The notes beneath the pieces are model-generated. The model searched no databases. It saw only the letters and a list, made by a program, of their open reading frames with translations, and was not told the origin of the DNA. 64,000 nt of DNA from RGIG3102 sp964369975. Its GTDB lineage: Bacteria; Bacillota; Clostridia; Oscillospirales; Ruminococcaceae. The stretch covers positions 186,001-250,000 of the forward strand of contig CAYJFZ010000001.1 of assembly GCA_964369975.1 (NCBI GenBank), read 5' to 3'. Positions 59,908 through 64,000 of this stretch are shown in pieces (the first letter of the stretch is position 1; the number at the start of each line of letters is the position of its first letter). The position numbers were made by a program, and so were the translations under genes.

Positions 59908-60667
59908 TTTAAAACAAGAAAAATTAAAACTCTGGGCGATACTTTTCTCTTTACTAATTTGGCAAGTTGTTGCTATGATAGTAAATCAAAGAATCTTAAT
60001 AGTATCGCCTATTGAGGTTTTTATAAAACTTATAGAACTCGCTAAAACTCCACAGTTTTTTATAAGTATATTTAATAGTTTTTTAAGGATAGTATCAGGC
60101 TTTGTTTTAGGTGTTGTAATAGCTGTATTTTTAGCTGTAGTTAGCGCAAAGTTTAGTTTTATAAAAGACTTGCTTGCCCCTATTATGCTCACTATTAAAT
60201 CAATTCCTGTAGCTTCGTTTGTTATATTAAGCCTTATCTGGTTTTCTTCTGAATACTTAGCTATTTTAATAAGTTTTTTAATGGTGCTTCCTATAATTTA
60301 TACGAATGTATTAGAAGGAATAAACACAACAAATAAACAGCTTTTAGAAATGGCAGATGTTTTTGAGATGGGGATAGTTAAAAAAATAAAATATATTTAT
60401 TTCTTTTCTGTTTTTCCGTTTTTTACTTCCGCTGTTAAAGTAAGTCTTGGCTTAAGCTGGAAATCAGGTGTTGCAGCAGAGGTTATCGGCATACCAAATA
60501 ACAGCATAGGTGAGCATCTTTTTAGCGCAAAAATATTCTTAGATACCTCTTCTTTATTAGCTTGGACAGTTGTAATAATAATAATAAGTAGTTTGTTTGA
60601 AAAATTATTTATAAAATTCATCCTTTATATAAACAATAAAATTATAAAAGGAGAAGATAGCTTATGA
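59897..60667 (+). CDS. NitT/TauT-type ABC permease
   Basis: A 256-residue membrane protein with about six segments (BPD_transp_1 family) and the EAA-type loop NTTNKQLLEMADVFEMGIVKKIKYIYFFSVFPFFTSA (residues 135-171, by position), which contacts the ATPase. Late motif GLSWKSGVAAEVIGIPNNSIGEHL is the SsuC/TauC pattern. It overlaps the binding-protein gene by 11 bases and the ATPase gene by 4 (ATGA), so the three are translationally coupled. Confidence 0.9.
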   Translation: MDNNLKQEKLKLWAILFSLLIWQVVAMIVNQRILIVSPIEVFIKLIELAKTPQFFISIFNSFLRIVSGFVLGVVIAVFLAVVSAKFSFIKDLLAPIMLTIKSIPVASFVILSLIWFSSEYLAILISFLMVLPIIYTNVLEGINTTNKQLLEMADVFEMGIVKKIKYIYFFSVFPFFTSAVKVSLGLSWKSGVAAEVIGIPNNSIGEHLFSAKIFLDTSSLLAWTVVIIIISSLFEKLFIKFILYINNKIIKGEDSL

Positions 60668-61236
60668 GTGATATTATTTTAAAAAATGTAAATAAAAGTT
60701 TTGGCGATAATGTAGTATTGGATAATTTTTCTGCCTGTTTTCCTTATAAGAAAACAAGCACAATTATGGGCGCTTCCGGCAAAGGCAAGACAACCTTACT
60801 TAATCTATTATTAGGTATTCATAAAGTAGATTCTGGCAGTATCACAGGCTTAGCCGATAAAAAGGTAGTGGCTGTATTCCAAGAAGACCGCCTACTTGAA
60901 AATCTATCCGCTTTAACTAATATTTATATCACAACAAAAAAAGATAAAAAGCAAATTATTAAAGCCTTAGAAGAAATCGGCCTTGGCGATTTTATTTATG
61001 AAGAATGCAAAAACTTATCTGGGGGTATGAAAAGAAGGGTGAGTATATTAAGGGCTTTACTTAGCGATAGCGATGTTTTAATTTTTGATGAGGCTTTTAA
61101 AGGCTTAGATGAAAAAACAAAAGCTACAGTAATAAACCTTGTAAAAAAATATACAGAAGATAAAACCCTATTATTAGTCACTCATATAAAGCAAGAAATA
61201 AAAGACTTAGAAAGTGATTTTATAATTACCTTATAA
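60664..61236 (+). CDS. NitT/TauT-type ABC ATPase (short form)
   Basis: A 190-residue ATPase: Walker A MGASGKGKTTLLN (36-44 core), signature LSGGMKRRVSILRAL, Walker B DVLIFDEAFKGLDE and switch His in LLVTHIKQE. It is about 60 residues shorter than the usual SsuB/TauB length, lacking the C-terminal extension, but the catalytic core is complete. It overlaps the permease by 4 bases and ends the operon. Compact ATPases of this kind occur with NitT/TauT systems in clostridia. Confidence 0.9.
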   Translation: MSDIILKNVNKSFGDNVVLDNFSACFPYKKTSTIMGASGKGKTTLLNLLLGIHKVDSGSITGLADKKVVAVFQEDRLLENLSALTNIYITTKKDKKQIIKALEEIGLGDFIYEECKNLSGGMKRRVSILRALLSDSDVLIFDEAFKGLDEKTKATVINLVKKYTEDKTLLLVTHIKQEIKDLESDFIITL

Positions 61237-61288
61237 AAACTCAGTTTATAAAATGCTAAATATATCTCTTTTAAATTAGATAAATAAT

Positions 61289-61327
61289 AATAGCCTTACC
61301 TTTTAAAATGGGAAGGCTATTTTTTTG
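61289..61327 (+). terminator. terminator of the ABC transporter operon
   Basis: AATAGCCTT (61289-61297) pairs with AAGGCTATT (61313-61321), the stem continuing inward, then a T run; 53 bases after the last stop. Confidence 0.85.
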
Positions 61328-61515
61328 TGTGTTTATTTATTTAATTTTGCAAAGCGAAAAGTTTTAAAATATCAAAGCCTTGTTTTGTATTCTATAAGTT
61401 TTTAAACTAACTATATATTTTTAATGCTTTTATATAGCATATTACCTTTTATAAAAAACCCTCTTTTTTGCCATAAAAACTAAGCTATTGTTAGTCTGTG
61501 ATAACCTTTGTGCTA
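61328..61515. other. spacer before the rubrerythrin promoter
   Basis: A/T-rich, no ORF or stable hairpin recognised between the ABC terminator and the rubrerythrin promoter. Confidence 0.5.
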
Positions 61516-61544
61516 TTTACATAGATATTTTAATGTGTTACAAT
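61516..61544 (+). promoter_or_regulatory. sigma-A promoter of rubrerythrin
   Basis: TTTACA (61516-61521), 17 bases, TACAAT (61539-61544). It predicts a leader of about 165 nt. A second -10-like CCCTATAAT at about 61664 lacks a -35. Confidence 0.55.
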
Positions 61545-61629
61545 GAAGCTAATCTATATTAAACATTTATAAAACTCAACGATTTATTATACTTTACAGC
61601 TTATTAGATTTATTTTAATTTTTGTAAGA

Positions 61630-61683
61630 CTATGAATATTTTTCATTCCCTTTCCCTATAATTTAATTGATAAGTATTCATAG
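61630..61683 (+). promoter_or_regulatory. inverted repeat before the rubrerythrin start
   Basis: CTATGAATA (61630-61638) and TATTCATAG (61675-61683) are perfect inverse complements, 36 bases apart, just before the AAGGAG RBS. It may act as a DNA operator (peroxide regulator such as PerR is common for this gene, though its usual TTATAAT box is not seen) or as an RNA hairpin. Confidence 0.35.
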
Positions 61684-61714
61684 AAAAAATAATAGCATAA
61701 GGAGTTTTAAGTTT

Positions 61715-62254
61715 ATGAAAAACAAGTATGAAGGCACAAAAACATTTAAGAATTTACAAACAGCTTTTTTAGGTGAGAGCGGTGCAAGAAATAAGTACAC
61801 CTACTTTGCAAGCGTTGCTAAAAAACAAGGCTTTGAGCAAATCGCAAGTATCTTTTTACAAACAGCAGAAAACGAAAAAGAGCATGCAAAAATGTGGTAT
61901 AAAGAACTGCATAAATTAGGCACTGTAGCTGACTGCTTAAAAGTAGCTGCTGAGGGCGAAAATTATGAATGGACTGATATGTATGCAACTTTTGCTAAAG
62001 AAGCTGATGAAGAAGGATTTACAGAACTTGCAGAAAAATTCCGTTTAGTAGCAGCTATTGAAAAAACACATGAAGAAAGATATTTAAAATTATTAGATAA
62101 TGTAGATATGCAAAAAGTGTTTGAAAAAAGCGATATTATTATGTGGGAATGTAGAAACTGTGGTCATTTAGTGGTAGGAAAAAAAGCTCCTGATGTATGT
62201 CCTGTTTGTGATCATCCACAAAGCTACTTTGAAGTAAGAGCTGAAAATTATTAA
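61715..62254 (+). CDS. rbr: rubrerythrin
   Basis: A 179-residue oxidative-stress di-iron protein that reduces hydrogen peroxide in anaerobes. The ferritin-like domain shows iron ligands in ESGARNKY (Glu21), AENEKEHAKM (Glu, His57) and AAIEKTHEERY (Glu, His119); the C-terminal rubredoxin domain has CRNC (146-149) and CPVC (162-165). The ATG at 61715 is chosen because AAGGAG (61695-61700) precedes it and the domain starts there; an upstream in-frame start would add 16 residues before the conserved start. It is monocistronic with its own terminator. Confidence 0.95.
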   Translation: MKNKYEGTKTFKNLQTAFLGESGARNKYTYFASVAKKQGFEQIASIFLQTAENEKEHAKMWYKELHKLGTVADCLKVAAEGENYEWTDMYATFAKEADEEGFTELAEKFRLVAAIEKTHEERYLKLLDNVDMQKVFEKSDIIMWECRNCGHLVVGKKAPDVCPVCDHPQSYFEVRAENY

Positions 62255-62256
62255 TA

Positions 62257-62290
62257 AAAAATCCACCAGCTTAGCTGGTGGATTTTAAAT
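62257..62290 (+). terminator. rubrerythrin terminator
   Basis: AAAATCCACCAGC, loop TTA, GCTGGTGGATTTT: a perfect 13-bp stem three bases after the stop. Confidence 0.9.
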
Positions 62291-62384
62291 TTTATATAAG
62301 GGGTGTAATATTTATTACTTTTTAAGATGTTAAACATCTGTTTAATAAATAACTTTTTACAAGGCTTTTTTATCAGCTTTGTTT

Positions 62385-63599
62385 TTATTTTCTTGCTTTT
62401 TTATTTTCTTGTTTTTGCTCGTACATCCTCATATCTGAAATTTCTATTAATTTGCTTGCTTTTTGTGTTTTTACTTCTTTTGAGTAAGCTATACCATAGC
62501 TAAGTGATGTTTGGTAAGGTTTATTAAGCACTTTGTTTAAGCCTTGCGCAGCATTAAAGCATTTTATAGCTTTGTTTACTACATCGCTTTCCCTTTCATA
62601 CTCTCCCAATATCACTATTTCATCTCCGCCATATCTTGCTACTATTTCTTGAGCGAAATGTTGCTGGATTAATGTAGCAATAGAATTGATATAAATATCT
62701 CCCTCATCGTGGCCGTAGGTGTCATTAACATACTTTAAGCCATCTATATCCATAGTACAGACAAAATATTTTTTATTCATTCTTGAATACTCTAAGATTT
62801 CATCATCTATTTTTTGCCTTGTGTATAGCCCTGTTAATTCGTCTGTTACAGCCTTTATTTTTAGCTGTGTTATCGCTTCTTTTTGCACTAATACATCTTT
62901 TGTTATACTTTTATATTTTGTTATGTGTAAGCGCAAATCTGCTAAATGATAGGCGTACACAATGCCTGTAAAAAAGGCTATTCCTGCAAAAAATGCTGAT
63001 AACATTATATGTATTATTATATTAATTGATATGTATGAGGCACTAAATAAATTTGTAAACATCATTAGAGATGTATAAATAATAGCCTCTAAAATTACTA
63101 AAAACTGCAAATTTTTATCATCTGAAAGTATCGTATCTATGTATATCCTACCTAAGATTTTTTTAGTTGATTTTATTGTAAAAATTGACATAGCCGCAGA
63201 TATTGTCAAAGTTAAAAATAAATTTTCAACACTTGCTGCTGTGATTATATCCTTTGTAGTAAAGGCTGCTACCAAAGCTACCCAAATAAATCTTTTAGCA
63301 AATAAATTTATTGGAAAAGTTAGAGCTACAAATAAGGCATACACATTCCTTACTTTAAAAAATATCTTCGCTTGTAAAAAAATAAGTAAAACGAAAATTG
63401 CCATAGCTATGATTTCATACTTAATAGAAAAATTTAAAAAGTAAATTATCCAAAAAGCTAAGTTAATAATTCCTGTTACTAAGGCCTTTATTTTTATTTC
63501 ATCGTTATAATTAAAAATATACGCTTGAAAGCTAAAGGCTGTGTAATGATACATAAGATAAACAATGCTTGAAAAAATTATAATAGTTATCGTGCTCAT
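62385..63599 (-). CDS. GGDEF-domain membrane protein, variant signature GGDEI and no I-site
   Basis: A 404-residue protein with several N-terminal membrane segments (about 1-200) and a C-terminal GGDEF domain that should make c-di-GMP from two GTP. The active-site signature is ARYGGDEI (324-328), Ile in place of the usual Phe, and the residues 9 to 6 before it (FAQE) lack the RxxD inhibitory site. The substrate helix DIDGLKYVNDTYGHDEGD is canonical. It starts by overlap (ATGA) with the stop of another GGDEF gene upstream. Activity is likely but not certain. Confidence 0.88.
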   Translation of the reverse strand: MSTITIIIFSSIVYLMYHYTAFSFQAYIFNYNDEIKIKALVTGIINLAFWIIYFLNFSIKYEIIAMAIFVLLIFLQAKIFFKVRNVYALFVALTFPINLFAKRFIWVALVAAFTTKDIITAASVENLFLTLTISAAMSIFTIKSTKKILGRIYIDTILSDDKNLQFLVILEAIIYTSLMMFTNLFSASYISINIIIHIMLSAFFAGIAFFTGIVYAYHLADLRLHITKYKSITKDVLVQKEAITQLKIKAVTDELTGLYTRQKIDDEILEYSRMNKKYFVCTMDIDGLKYVNDTYGHDEGDIYINSIATLIQQHFAQEIVARYGGDEIVILGEYERESDVVNKAIKCFNAAQGLNKVLNKPYQTSLSYGIAYSKEVKTQKASKLIEISDMRMYEQKQENKKARK

Positions 63600-64000
63600 A
63601 ACACTTCCTCCTTTTTATAAAAAAGGTCTTTTTCTTTTCGCATTAATTCATCTGCTAAGGATAGTATATACCCAGAGCCAAAGTCTTTCATCTCTTTAGT
63701 TACAGGCACTGCTCCAATACTTATAGAAAATTTGAATTTTTCAGTGCCATTTAATTCACCAACACTTGATTGCACTCTATCAACTATTACTTTTAAAGTT
63801 TTTTTATCAGTATTGTGAACTATTGCTAAAAATTCATCGCCACCTACTCTTGCTAAAATATCATCTTCTCTTAAAGCTGATGCTATTCCCTGTGCCGTTT
63901 TGGCAATTAGTCTATCGCCTGAGGTGTGTCCATAGGTATCGTTTACAGTTTTTAGAGCATTAACATCTATAAATAAAAGCCCAAAAGGACTATACTCTTT
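63596..64000 (-). CDS. GGDEF-domain diguanylate cyclase, C-terminal part
   Basis: The last 135 residues of a second GGDEF protein; the gene enters from beyond the window and has no start here. The domain reads DVNALKTVNDTYGHTSGD, then LREDDILARVGGDEFLAI with a canonical GGDEF and an inhibitory RxxD (Arg and Asp at 9 and 6 residues before it), and GAVPVTKEM. Its TGA stop overlaps the ATG of the downstream GGDEF gene, and the Shine-Dalgarno AAGGAGG for that gene lies inside it. It makes c-di-GMP with product inhibition (family knowledge). Confidence 0.9.
   Translation of the reverse strand, partial: KEYSPFGLLFIDVNALKTVNDTYGHTSGDRLIAKTAQGIASALREDDILARVGGDEFLAIVHNTDKKTLKVIVDRVQSSVGELNGTEKFKFSISIGAVPVTKEMKDFGSGYILSLADELMRKEKDLFYKKEEVL

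Noticed and set aside
1..64000. CRISPR arrays, insertion sequences, prophage, rRNA or tRNA genes
   Set aside because: I saw no repeated spacer pattern, transposase, phage protein, rRNA sequence or tRNA cloverleaf in the window; a model-based scan could still find a degraded one.

Overview
The window is very AT-rich (by eye near 30% G+C) and gene-dense, with AAGGAG/GGAGG ribosome binding sites, TTGACA/TATAAT promoters and many hairpin-plus-T-run terminators. Together with a T-box leader on aspS, a Firmicutes-type 6S RNA beside tcdA, a CD1247-domain/EF-P/Xaa-Pro peptidase cluster, a GlgC+GlgD pair, SpoIVB and rubrerythrin, this points to an anaerobic, probably spore-forming low-GC Gram-positive of the class Clostridia. 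Genus cannot be fixed from the sequence. There are no rRNA or tRNA genes, CRISPR arrays, transposases or phage genes; the content looks like chromosomal backbone with one surface-glycan locus.

1-6.1 kb: 3' end of argS, an orphan SAM methyltransferase, a MalY/PatB-type C-S lyase (minus), then the prmA-rsmE-VanY-like peptidase-chorismate mutase operon. 6.4-10.2 kb (minus): CD1247-type His/Cys-rich protein, efp, M24 Xaa-Pro peptidase, YqeG phosphatase and a ZIP metal transporter with an inverted repeat over its promoter. 10.4-16.1 kb (minus): glycogen operon glgB-glgC-glgD-glgA. 16.3-21.5 kb: PHP phosphatase, TlpA-like thioredoxin plus CcdA, murC, pepD. 21.6-23.6 kb (minus): MATE exporter translationally coupled to a MarR repressor, with a near-perfect inverted repeat at the promoter.

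23.7-31.3 kb: a GT2 glycosyltransferase, Lrp/AsnC regulator, HflX, zinc-ribbon membrane protein, an N-acetyl-sugar amidotransferase without its usual HisH/HisF partners, YitT, a GNAT acetyltransferase and YqeY. 31.4-34.3 kb: T-box-controlled aspS and an M23 (SpoIIQ-like) protein preceded by a sigma-F-like promoter. 34.4-41.4 kb: a tightly packed surface-glycan operon (rfbC, Wzm-type permease, Wzt-type ATPase, two paralogous tandem-GT2 proteins) ending in an overlapping type III PLP decarboxylase; this is the best candidate for an undescribed system.

41.7-47.2 kb: RidA, two tandem paralogous APC amino-acid permeases that share a promoter, an upstream 20-nt motif at identical spacing and a terminator sequence, and a D-2-hydroxyacid dehydrogenase. 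47.2-55.2 kb: cardiolipin synthase, DegV, cyclophilin lipoprotein, DUF1292 protein, 6S RNA, tcdA, spoIVB and an unknown lipoprotein. 55.4-64 kb: a large surface protein, a Crp/Fnr regulator next to a NitT/TauT-like ABC transporter, rubrerythrin, and two overlapping GGDEF proteins, of which the upstream one runs off the window.
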